NCBI GenBank assembly: GCA_903857665.1
Contig: CAIOFV010000023.1
Span: 1-64,000 of the forward strand
Length of the DNA: 64,000 nt
Origin: an uncultured Myxococcales bacterium
GTDB taxonomy: Bacteria > Myxococcota_A > UBA9042 > DTJE01
Reading direction: 5' to 3'
The notes below the pieces were generated by a model. The model was not told the origin of the DNA, did no database searches, and was given only the letters and a program-made list of their open reading frames with translations. Shown piece after piece: positions 42,827 through 51,075 of this stretch (position 1 is the stretch's first letter; the number at the start of each line of letters is the position of its first letter). A program made the translations under genes and the position numbers.

Positions 42827-45196
42827 TCACGACCTCCTCCGGCGGGAAACGGTCCGAAGAAGGCCCGCCAGGGCAAACAGCAGCGGCAACCCGACGATCA
42901 ACGACGCCTCGATCGCGGTCCGCGCCCCGTGGGACACGGCCTGGATCGGGCGCTTCACGTACCCCTTGGAGCGGATGTCCACCAGGGCCTCGTTCTGGAT
43001 GCCCCAGTCCAGGCTGTTGAACAGGAAGTCCAGGTTCGCCTGCAGGATCGGGCTGACCTGGGTCAGTCGCAACTGCCAGTTCTGGAAGTTGGCGATATAG
43101 TCCTTCAACTGCAGGAAGAAGTCCGCCTTCCCGGTCGTCAACTGCCCCAGGTTGAACCCGTCGAAGACCTTTTCCGACGACAGGTTTTCCAGGCCCAGGT
43201 TCGAGCCGACCACCAGCAGGCGTCCCGTGCCCTTCGCCACGAACGGCCGGTCCGCGGGCTTCGCCGCCGCGGGGGCATCGCGGTCCTTCTTCGTTTCAGG
43301 CCGCTCCGGAATGGGCTTGCCCGCGAAGAACGACGGGAACTCGCCCTTGATGGCCACCGCCACCGCCTTCGGCCCGTTCGGGACCAGGCTGGGCAACTGG
43401 CGCACCAGGTAGGGGGGCGACAGTTCCACCGATTCGGTGCTCGCGGTGGCGTCCTTGGAGGTCTTGATCAACTCGACCACCTGCCGGGCCGGGTCGTTGC
43501 GTGCCGCGTCGGTCACCGTCAGCGTCGATGCGTAGGGCAGCGTCACCGCGTACAGGCGCTTGACCAGCACGTGGCTGCGGTCCAGGTCCGTGAACGTCGG
43601 CAGCAGCGGGTACGGGTACTCGCGCTGGCTCTGCAGCGTGTAGCCCCCCTGCTTTTCCAGCTTGATGACCGTCAGGCTTTCGTAGTCCTTCTTTTCGACC
43701 ACGATGTCCTTGTTGGGCTGGACGCCGTAGTTGGAAAGGAACGCCTCCAGGTTGGTCGGCCACGCGTCGCGGTGCAGGTCGTCGGCCGTCATGTCGGCAG
43801 GGTCCATGCTGGTCCCGCCCTTCTTGAAGTTGTAGACCGCCACGTCCCACGTGTTCAGGAAGAAGATGACCGACCGGCCCGACAGCAGGAACTGGTCGAT
43901 CGTGTAGAAGTCCCGGTCCGACAGCGGGCGCTGGGGGCCATAGACGACCAGCACCTCAACGTCGTCCGGGATGTCCTCGCCGGGATTGACGCGCTTGACC
44001 GTCATGCCCTTGCGGGTGAACAGGCCCTTGCGGATCTGCTCGTTGACCTGGCTGATCTGGTCCTCGATGGCCTTGGCCTGCGTCGCGAACTGCTGCACCA
44101 GCGGGTTGTTCTGGCCCAGCATCTGCAGGATGTCCGGCCGCATCAGGGGCGTCGAGTCGGCGAACGGGCAGAACTCGCGATGCCCGCACAGGAATCCCAC
44201 GGACTTGCGGCCGGGCGAATTCTTCAGCGTTTCGCCGTCCCGGGACGCCAGGTCGGCCAACTGGGTCAGGCGTTCGAACGCGGCCGGCAGTTCCTTTCCG
44301 TCGTCCTTCGGGTCCGCCAGCTGGCGCCCCACCTCGTCGATCATCTGCACCAGGCCCCGCGCCGTGGTCGCCAACTGGTCCAGGTACTCGTTCTTTCCCT
44401 TCAGGGACTGGGCCTTCCCGTAGGCAGCCGCCACGCCATCGCATGTCTTCTTGAACTCGCCGGCGTCGGCCCGCAGGTTCGAAATCGTGTCGCCGCCGCC
44501 CATCAGCGCGGACAGCCCGCCCGCACTGGCGCCGTCCTTCTTGCGGTAGGTCGCCAGCTTGTCGCCGCACGCCTTCGCCGCCTTCGAAACGGCGTCGCCC
44601 GCGTCCAGGATGTCCTTGATCCCGGCCGACTGCTCGTACTTCTCCTTCAGGCGCAGCAGGATCTTGGTGACCTCGAACTCGAAGTATTCGGGCTCCAGCG
44701 CCAGCGGGAAGACCTCCATCTGGTTCCGGTACTGGAACGTCGCGCCCACCGCGTACTTGCGGAACTCCAGGCGCCCGCCCTCGACCGCGGCCTCCTTGCC
44801 CGTGAACAGCTCCAGGCGCGCCTTTTCAGCCTTGCCTTCCACGTCGTCGGTGACCCGCGTGATCCGCATGTTGCCGTGGCTGTAGGACTGGTACTCGTTC
44901 AACTTGTCCACGAACTCCCGGGCCACGCCCCGGATGTCGCGCTCGCGCCCGAAGCCCAGGTCCAGCGTCGCGGGCAGGTCCGGCGACACGAACACCTGCA
45001 CGTCCACCGAGTCCAGGTCCCGCGCCGCCTGCCGGCTGACTTCGGACAGCGTGTACTGCTGGTTCGCGGTCAGGTCAGCCCGGCCGAACAGCCACACGCC
45101 CAGCGCGTTCACCAGCACCAGGATGCCCAGGACCGAGGCCGTCACGACCCACGCGTTGGTCCGCGCCGAACGGCCGCTCTTCGTCTGCGTCGCCAT
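42827..45196 (-). CDS. GldG-like ABC transporter auxiliary protein
   Basis: 789 residues: an N-terminal transmembrane helix (about 14-36), a large outer domain with LTANQQYTLSEVSRQ (the classic GldG opening), DVQVFVSPDLP, VNPGEDIPDDVEVLVVYGPQRPLSDRDFYTIDQFLLSGRSVIF-type GldG core (split here by a long helical insertion at about 195-340 holding several Cys), and a C-terminal helix (about 765-783). It works with the ATPase and permease downstream of the same promoter. Substrate unknown; in gliding Bacteroidetes the system is linked to gliding and secretion. Confidence 0.87.
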   Translation of the reverse strand: MATQTKSGRSARTNAWVVTASVLGILVLVNALGVWLFGRADLTANQQYTLSEVSRQAARDLDSVDVQVFVSPDLPATLDLGFGRERDIRGVAREFVDKLNEYQSYSHGNMRITRVTDDVEGKAEKARLELFTGKEAAVEGGRLEFRKYAVGATFQYRNQMEVFPLALEPEYFEFEVTKILLRLKEKYEQSAGIKDILDAGDAVSKAAKACGDKLATYRKKDGASAGGLSALMGGGDTISNLRADAGEFKKTCDGVAAAYGKAQSLKGKNEYLDQLATTARGLVQMIDEVGRQLADPKDDGKELPAAFERLTQLADLASRDGETLKNSPGRKSVGFLCGHREFCPFADSTPLMRPDILQMLGQNNPLVQQFATQAKAIEDQISQVNEQIRKGLFTRKGMTVKRVNPGEDIPDDVEVLVVYGPQRPLSDRDFYTIDQFLLSGRSVIFFLNTWDVAVYNFKKGGTSMDPADMTADDLHRDAWPTNLEAFLSNYGVQPNKDIVVEKKDYESLTVIKLEKQGGYTLQSQREYPYPLLPTFTDLDRSHVLVKRLYAVTLPYASTLTVTDAARNDPARQVVELIKTSKDATASTESVELSPPYLVRQLPSLVPNGPKAVAVAIKGEFPSFFAGKPIPERPETKKDRDAPAAAKPADRPFVAKGTGRLLVVGSNLGLENLSSEKVFDGFNLGQLTTGKADFFLQLKDYIANFQNWQLRLTQVSPILQANLDFLFNSLDWGIQNEALVDIRSKGYVKRPIQAVSHGARTAIEASLIVGLPLLFALAGLLRTVSRRRRS

Positions 45197-45205
45197 CGCC
45201 GCCTC

Positions 45206-45943
45206 CTACTTCCACTTGCGGGATTCGAGGGAGTGGCTGGCCAGTGCCACGGCGCCCACGATCACCGACAGGAAGAACACGACGTCCCGGGTATCGATCA
45301 CCCCGCGGGCGATGGACCGGAAGTGGGCGTTGAACGACATCAGGTTCGTGGCCTCGAACGCCCGCAGGCCCAGCGCCTCGGGCAGCCGGTCCACGAACGT
45401 GAAGGCCGCGCAAATCACGATGGCCACCAGGAAGGCGGTGATCTGGCTGCCCGTCCATGCGGACGCCAGCAGGCCCACAGCCAGGTAGGCCGCGCCGATC
45501 AGCAGCACGCCGAAGTAGCCGCCCACGATCGGGCCCGGGTCGGGATTGCCCAGCACCGTGACCAGGATCGGGTACGCCAGGGTGAGGGCGGTGGCGACGC
45601 CCAGGAAGCCCAGTGCGCCCAGGAACTTGCCGACCACCACCTCGGTTTCGGTCAGCGGCAGCGTCAGCAGCAGCTCCAGCGTGCCCATCTTCCGCTCTTC
45701 GGCCAGCAGCCTCATCGAGATGGCCGGCAGGATGATCGTGAACAGGAAGACCATCCACTCGAACAGGGGCCGCAGGGTCGCCTCCTTCGCCTCGAAGAAG
45801 TCGTCCTTGGGCAGCAGGAACGGGATCTTGAAGAAGAAGGTCACGCCCAGCAGGACCAGGAACACCGCGATGGCGATGTAGGCCACCGGGGATCCGAAGT
45901 ACGCGAAGAACTCGCGCCGGGCGATGGTCAGGACGTTGCGCAT
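45206..45943 (-). CDS. ABC-2 type permease, GldF-like
   Basis: 245 residues and six predicted membrane helices: IARREFFAYFGSPVAYIAI opening, LFEWMVFLFTIILPAISMRLLAEERKMGTLELLLTLPLTE (the signature of ABC-2 permeases), then four hydrophobic segments and ESRKWK at the end. It forms the membrane channel with the ATPase encoded just upstream (stop to start 46 bases). GGAGGCG before ATG 45943 sets the start. Confidence 0.9.
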   Translation of the reverse strand: MRNVLTIARREFFAYFGSPVAYIAIAVFLVLLGVTFFFKIPFLLPKDDFFEAKEATLRPLFEWMVFLFTIILPAISMRLLAEERKMGTLELLLTLPLTETEVVVGKFLGALGFLGVATALTLAYPILVTVLGNPDPGPIVGGYFGVLLIGAAYLAVGLLASAWTGSQITAFLVAIVICAAFTFVDRLPEALGLRAFEATNLMSFNAHFRSIARGVIDTRDVVFFLSVIVGAVALASHSLESRKWK

Positions 45944-45989
45944 CGTCGCCTCCACTGTCGCGGACGCCCGGAGGGGGCGCCCGACCCCG

Positions 45990-46928
45990 TCAGGACTGGG
46001 TCAGCCGCTGGAAGATCGACTCCAGGTCCAGCCGCTCGCGGCGCATCTCGATCAGCGCCCAGCCGGAACGGACGGCCAGGTCGAAGATCGCCGGGCGCAG
46101 GTCCGTGTCGCCAATGGCCGCGATCCGGAAGGGTTCGCCGATCGCCCCGGCCTTCTCCACCGGCAGCACCGAGGTGACGCCCGGCAACCGCGACAGCACG
46201 TCGGCCACCGGGTGGGCCCCGTCGCGGGGGTCGATTTCGACCAGGAACGTGTTGCCGCCGCCCTGGGCCGCGCTGATGGAGGCCGGCGTGCCGTCGGCGA
46301 CCAGGCGCCCGCGGTGGATCAGCAGGATCCGGTTGCAGGTCGCCGTGACCTCCGGCAGGTTGTGCGTGGACAGGATGACGGTCCGATCGCGGCCGAGGTC
46401 CTTGATCAGTTCGCGGATCTCGACGATCTGGTTCGGGTCCAGCCCCGAGGTGGGCTCGTCGAGGATCAGGATTTCGGGGTCGTGGATCATCGCCTGGGCC
46501 AGGCCGGTCCGCTGGCGGTAGCCCTTCGACAGGGTGCCGATCTCCTGGCCCAGCACGTTGACGACCCCGACGCGCATCGCCACGTCGTTGATCCGCCGGG
46601 TCACGTCGGCCGCCGGGATGGCGCGGACGCCCGCCACGAACGCCAGGTACTCCCGGACCGTCATGTCCGGGTACACCGGCGCGTTTTCGGGCAGGTACCC
46701 GATGCGGCGACGCACCTCGACGCCGTCCTCGACGACGTCCTTGCCATCGACGGTGACCGCGCCCGACGTGGCGGCGATGAAGCCCGTGACGATCTTCATG
46801 CACGTGGTCTTCCCGGCGCCGTTCGGCCCCAGGAACCCCACCACCTCCCCGCGCTGGACGGTGAACGAGACGCCGCCCAGGGCACGGATCGGACCGTAGT
46901 CCTTCACCAGGTTCTGGACCTCGATCAT
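45990..46928 (-). CDS. ABC transporter ATPase, GldA-like
   Basis: 312 residues: Walker A GPNGAGKTT (about 33-41), Q-loop near YLPENAPVYPDMTVREYL, a signature region reading LSKGYRQR, Walker B ILILDEPTSGLDP, and the H-loop STHNL. The signature LSKGY replaces LSGGQ, as is usual in the GldA/NatA branch. The C-terminal 90 residues are the typical extra domain of this branch. It is the first gene of the operon; AAAGGAG lies just before ATG 46928. Confidence 0.92.
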   Translation of the reverse strand: MIEVQNLVKDYGPIRALGGVSFTVQRGEVVGFLGPNGAGKTTCMKIVTGFIAATSGAVTVDGKDVVEDGVEVRRRIGYLPENAPVYPDMTVREYLAFVAGVRAIPAADVTRRINDVAMRVGVVNVLGQEIGTLSKGYRQRTGLAQAMIHDPEILILDEPTSGLDPNQIVEIRELIKDLGRDRTVILSTHNLPEVTATCNRILLIHRGRLVADGTPASISAAQGGGNTFLVEIDPRDGAHPVADVLSRLPGVTSVLPVEKAGAIGEPFRIAAIGDTDLRPAIFDLAVRSGWALIEMRRERLDLESIFQRLTQS

Positions 46929-46999
46929 GGCGACTCCTTTCGGCAAGGCTCGACGGGTCGCGCGGACCCGGGCGCCGGAGCAACATCAGGGCGCGGAGA

Positions 47000-48403
47000 T
47001 TATTCCCGGGGGGTCGGGGCGTCAAGGCAGGACCCCGATGACCCTGGCGCACGGCTTTCGGTGGCTTCATCGGTGAATGTTTCCGGGTGTTTGGCATCCG
47101 GCAGCCCGAAGCGCCTCCTCAGTCCCTCCCGGTCAGGACGGGGATCGGGTGGTCGGACCGACCGCGGCTCCAGGCCCTTTCGCTGGAGTACCCTGAGGAT
47201 TTCATCCGCCATCATTGCGTATCCCGACCAGTTCAGGTGGCAGTAGTCCACGAATATCTCCCTGCCCGGGATTCCGTCGGGGGCGTTGACTCGGGCCCGC
47301 TCATCGAGGTCCACGAGGGTGGCGTTCGGCGCCCTCGCGGCCTCCTCCCTGAGAAGGCTGTTGAACGAAGGCCGGCAGCGGTTTCGGGGCATCAATTCCG
47401 TGTACTGTTCCAGCAGTTCCCGGGCGCGGTCGTAGTTCCCGCGGTTCCTCTGGACCAGCCCCAGCCAGCGCAGCGCCTCGACGGATTCGCAACCGTCCAG
47501 GGCCTTTTCCGCGTCATCCAGCCGTTCCGCGCGGATGGCCTCCACGGCCTGAACGATGCATTTCGGCTGGTCCGCCAGGCCTTCCTGCGGCATCGTCTCG
47601 CGGAAATCGACGGGATGCCCGACATACCAGGATTCATCGGCGAGGTTGACCGGCAGCGTGCAGACCAGCACCGGGATGTCGCGCGCCGCAGCGGCCGCGA
47701 GGATGGCTCGCACGTTCTTGCGAAAGTTCTCCCGGACCGCCGCGGTGTCCGGATCCTGTGCCGTATACAACGAGCGCTCGGCGCCATCGGCCGGGGGACG
47801 AAGGAGGCGCGCCAGAAGGCGGAACGCCCCGTGGCGGCGAAGATCCCTGACCACCTCGGAAGCGGGCAGGGCCCCCTCGTTGTTGCAGGTCGCCAGGACC
47901 AGCACGTCCGGTTCATACCGGACGACTTCCTCGGCGATCATCCGCACACGGTCGGAGTTCTGGCCCCCAGCGGCGGCGTTTATCACGTCGATGCGCCGGC
48001 CGGGCGCGAGCGCGTCCAGATCGGCCCGGAGCCACGAGCCGATCCCGCCCGCGCGCTCCTCGTCGTATTTCTGCAACACGTACGGGGACCCCATCATGAA
48101 GGACTCGCCCAGCAGGAAGGCGAGCCAGGCATCCCCCGTGGTGGCGGGGAAACGGCTGGGGACCATCGAGAAGCGGCCGTATTTCGAGGTTTCATAGGAA
48201 TCACCGACCCGGATGAACGCGGGTTCGTCCAGGAAATGGACCATGTCGTCGATTCCACGGTAGGTCTTGAGGAGGCCTCTGTCTTCCAACACACCGACGA
48301 TTCCGTCCAGGAGGGCCAGGAAGGCGGCCAGGACAACCAGGGTGTACACCAGGTGGCGATGACGCCAGGCGAAGGCCCGACATCCCCCGGAACCGCCGGA
48401 CAT
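47000..48403 (-). CDS. membrane-anchored SGNH-hydrolase-like protein (copy B)
   Basis: 467 residues. An N-terminal transmembrane helix (18-38), then an SGNH fold: block I LLGESFMMGSP with Ser101, block II-like NAAAGGQNSD, block III ATCNNEGAL (Asn174/175), block V FVDYCHLNWSGY (Asp-x-x-His). A TPR-like helical insertion (about 285-340) separates blocks III and V. Such enzymes are esterases or O-acetyl transfer/removal enzymes on envelope glycans. It starts 12 bases after the DUF5989-like gene and belongs to its operon. It has a Pro-rich tail. Confidence 0.83.
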   Translation of the reverse strand: MSGGSGGCRAFAWRHRHLVYTLVVLAAFLALLDGIVGVLEDRGLLKTYRGIDDMVHFLDEPAFIRVGDSYETSKYGRFSMVPSRFPATTGDAWLAFLLGESFMMGSPYVLQKYDEERAGGIGSWLRADLDALAPGRRIDVINAAAGGQNSDRVRMIAEEVVRYEPDVLVLATCNNEGALPASEVVRDLRRHGAFRLLARLLRPPADGAERSLYTAQDPDTAAVRENFRKNVRAILAAAAARDIPVLVCTLPVNLADESWYVGHPVDFRETMPQEGLADQPKCIVQAVEAIRAERLDDAEKALDGCESVEALRWLGLVQRNRGNYDRARELLEQYTELMPRNRCRPSFNSLLREEAARAPNATLVDLDERARVNAPDGIPGREIFVDYCHLNWSGYAMMADEILRVLQRKGLEPRSVRPPDPRPDREGLRRRFGLPDAKHPETFTDEATESRAPGSSGSCLDAPTPRE

Positions 48404-48415
48404 GGGACACCCTCT

Positions 48416-48577
48416 CTAGTGGATGGTGTACACGAACGGGGCCGTAGCCGTCTGGTGCCCCAGCAGCGCGATCGTTGCCAGCACGATGCAGGCCACCACG
48501 ATGGCGGTGATCCAGTACCGCTTCCGATGCCGCAGGAACCATGCGAAATCCAGGAGCATCTCTCTGAACGTCAACAT
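48416..48577 (-). CDS. DUF5989-like 53-residue membrane peptide
   Basis: 53 residues. A short amphipathic start MLTFREMLLDFAWFLRHRKRYW, one membrane helix (ITAIVVACIVLATIALLG), and a small outer tail ATAPFVYTIH. The order FLRxRKxYW, helix, then APFxYT is the pattern of DUF5989 proteins, which normally accompany carbamoyltransferase/SxtJ genes in polysaccharide loci. It sits between two SGNH genes in the same direction (61 and 12 bases). The Shine-Dalgarno (GGGAACGG) is weak. Confidence 0.75.
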   Translation of the reverse strand: MLTFREMLLDFAWFLRHRKRYWITAIVVACIVLATIALLGHQTATAPFVYTIH

Positions 48578-48638
48578 GCCGTTCCCATCGAATCGATGCC
48601 GTCCTATATCCGGTCGGGCTGCGGCAAGTCAAATGGCG

Positions 48639-50702
48639 TCACCACGCGGACGCCTCGAAACGCTCCAGGCGTTCCAGCACCCTCGGCTCGGCGCCGGCTT
48701 CGCGCAGAAGGCGGATCGTCGGTTCGACATCCTCGGGTTCGAGGTACAGGTGCGCCTGGAACCCGACGCCCAGACGTGCGATGGCTTCGAGATCGGAGGG
48801 TTCCCACAGGAGGCGACCGTTCAAGGCCCCCTGGACGACCGCCAGCCCCACCCAGGCCCACAGCGAATCCGGGTCGTCCTTGACCGCCTCCTCCAGATGC
48901 CATCGGGCCAGTTCGAGCCGCCCACGCGGGCACGGGTGCTGGACCGACGCCGACAGAAGCCACATCGAGGGCTTGATGTGGGGGCTCATGTTCCTGGAAC
49001 CCGCTCCAACGGCCTTCAGCGCACCTTCGCGTTCGAGGGTCCTGCCCGGCGGCACGCCGAAGCGATCGGACAGCGCGCGCTGGAATCCCCGCGCTATGAG
49101 GAGGTACCCGTCCAGGTTCGGGTGGTGGCCGTCGGCGAACAGGCTGTTGCCGATCAGCCCGTGGGGCGAGGCGGCCTTGAACAGGTCGACGGAATCGACC
49201 AGTGGAATCCCGTATTCCCTCGCCAACCGCCGTACCAGCTCGTTTTGCGCCGGGGTCGCACGGCCGAATCGCGTCCGGGGGTCCTCGGAAACGACCCGGT
49301 CGTAGAGGTCGCGCGCGGCGTCGGTATCCCCGGACGCTTCCAGGGCCTTTGCCGCCCGGAAGTCCAGGAGGGCCGCCAGGTCCGGTTCCCGATCCCGGGC
49401 CCGCTGGAACTCCAGCGCGGCCTCCGGCATCCGTCCCGCCGCCTCCAGGGCGTCACCGGGAGCCAGCACCGCGCGGGCGCGTTCCAGGTCGATGCCCATC
49501 GGAACGTTCGGCTCGATTCCGCTGGTGTTCGACACGACCGTGGACAGGATCGGGACCAGCCCCGCGTTCAGCGATGTCTCGATCACCCGTCGGAGATAGT
49601 GCTCGTAGTTCCAGAAGGAAGCGCGCCGTTGAAGCCAGTTGCGCATCCTCGGCGCGAAAACGAGGTCCCGGGCCAGCAGGGATCCGCCTTCCAGAAGGTC
49701 AAGCGGCGACAATTCCCGTTCCTGGTCCGGCGACACGAACCCTTCATTGTGGCCCGAGTAGATCAGCACGACACCGGGGATGCTCGGGTCGCGTCCCACC
49801 AGCCTGCGCTGCAACTGCACCCACTGGGGGTAGATCGAGTGGCCGGGCCTTCCGAAGTTCGTGATCACCATCGTGCGGCCGTCGATCCGGCCATCGAACG
49901 CCATCCCCAGCAGGATGGGAATGGAAAGCACTTCGTAGGGCTCTCCCAGCATCGTGGAACCGCCCACCGCGAAGACGTCGAACCGGTCGACCACCGCCTC
50001 GCGCGCGGCCAGGTACAGGACGCCGCGGTATGCACCCTCGAGGCCCGGCAGGGCCAGAAGGGCCGTCAACGCAAGCACCGCCATCCGACGCCTGCCGCCG
50101 GCGGACCTCCAGGCCCTCGAATGGCAGGCCATGCCGATCCCGATCACCGTGACCAGCGCCAGACAGGCCAGGAGGCCGCCCAGGACGCGGAACGACCAGA
50201 CGACCCACGACGAGGGATCGGGAGACCGGACGACATAGGAAGGCGGAGGCGGGGAGGCCGGCGGGTCCCGGTGATCCACCCCCGCCGAGGGCTGCGACGG
50301 AAGAAGGGACGGGGGGGGAGGCGGGGACGCCTGAGCCTCCACCCAGGGATCGTCGCCGATCGAAAAGATATCGAGGACGGCCTGGCGGACCGACGCTTTC
50401 GGGGGCGCCCGAAACTCGACGCACCAGTTTCCGGCGACGTCGCCCGAGCAACCCGCTGTCGGGTCGGACAGCCGGAACGCCGCGCAGTCCCCGGCGCCAA
50501 GGCATGCGCCGCTATCGACCTCCTGCGGGTGCATGGACACGTTGCCCGGCCGGAACGGGGGCGCCAGGCGTCCCAAGGCGGCACGCACCGTATCCATCGC
50601 GGCCGGCGGCAGGACGCGAGGGAAGGCCGCGGCCGGCACCCCGAGCACCACGACGGCGATCACCCCGAGCGCCCGACCCAGCGACCTGATCCGACCCGGC
50701 AT
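48639..50702 (-). CDS. membrane SGNH-hydrolase-like protein with TPR insertion (copy A)
   Basis: 687 residues. A signal or helix at about 8-27, a Cys-containing outer region (four Cys about 67-94), a Pro-rich stretch, two helices (168-192 and 206-221), then the SGNH fold: FAVGGSTMLGEP (Ser249), TNFGRPGHSIY (block II), LIYSGHNEGF (Asn319) and FADGHHPNLDGY (Asp-x-x-His). TPR-like helices occupy about 400-470 and the C-terminus. It is homologous in order and motif style to copy B. It is the first gene of the operon; the start is ATG 50702. Confidence 0.82.
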   Translation of the reverse strand: MPGRIRSLGRALGVIAVVVLGVPAAAFPRVLPPAAMDTVRAALGRLAPPFRPGNVSMHPQEVDSGACLGAGDCAAFRLSDPTAGCSGDVAGNWCVEFRAPPKASVRQAVLDIFSIGDDPWVEAQASPPPPPSLLPSQPSAGVDHRDPPASPPPPSYVVRSPDPSSWVVWSFRVLGGLLACLALVTVIGIGMACHSRAWRSAGGRRRMAVLALTALLALPGLEGAYRGVLYLAAREAVVDRFDVFAVGGSTMLGEPYEVLSIPILLGMAFDGRIDGRTMVITNFGRPGHSIYPQWVQLQRRLVGRDPSIPGVVLIYSGHNEGFVSPDQERELSPLDLLEGGSLLARDLVFAPRMRNWLQRRASFWNYEHYLRRVIETSLNAGLVPILSTVVSNTSGIEPNVPMGIDLERARAVLAPGDALEAAGRMPEAALEFQRARDREPDLAALLDFRAAKALEASGDTDAARDLYDRVVSEDPRTRFGRATPAQNELVRRLAREYGIPLVDSVDLFKAASPHGLIGNSLFADGHHPNLDGYLLIARGFQRALSDRFGVPPGRTLEREGALKAVGAGSRNMSPHIKPSMWLLSASVQHPCPRGRLELARWHLEEAVKDDPDSLWAWVGLAVVQGALNGRLLWEPSDLEAIARLGVGFQAHLYLEPEDVEPTIRLLREAGAEPRVLERLERFEASAW

Positions 50703-51075
50703 GTGGACCTTCTCCGTTCGGCTCGACCGTCAGACCGGAGGATAGCAATCCTTCGGGGTGAAGTCCCACGCCAGGCCGTTGGAAGGGCACGAGCCCCCGG
50801 GCGACAGAGCGGAGGCCGGGTTTCGGGGTCGCATCCGTCCGACAGGCTCAGGCCGAACATGGCCTGTCGAACGTCCAGCGCCACCCCGGGATCCTGCGTT
50901 CCGTACCCCCCCGCCGTCCGCAGCGTTTCGACGCGGCCCCACGCAGGCGGAGGCTCCCGCCCTTGACCTCCGGCACGCGCAGGCTAGACTGACACGTCAT
51001 TCTATCGATAATGCATTCGCGGTCGGGCGCGGGTCCCATCGATGGGACGGGGTCGACCCGCATGGAGGTCCGTTG
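50703..51075. other. divergent intergenic region before the activase gene
   Basis: 373 bases between the leftward SGNH operon and the rightward activase gene. It contains the promoter at 50963-50990 and an AT-rich ATCGAT-centred patch near 51002-51012, but no frame with start signals or codon bias. Confidence 0.6.
50963..50990 (+). promoter_or_regulatory. sigma70-type promoter of the activase gene
   Basis: TTGACC (50963-50968), a 16-base spacer and TAGACT (50985-50990), about 85 bases before ATG 51076. Confidence 0.5.

Noticed and set aside
42032-46177. 1381-codon plus-strand frame
   Set aside because: Antisense to the Gld-type operon, whose four products are all recognisable.
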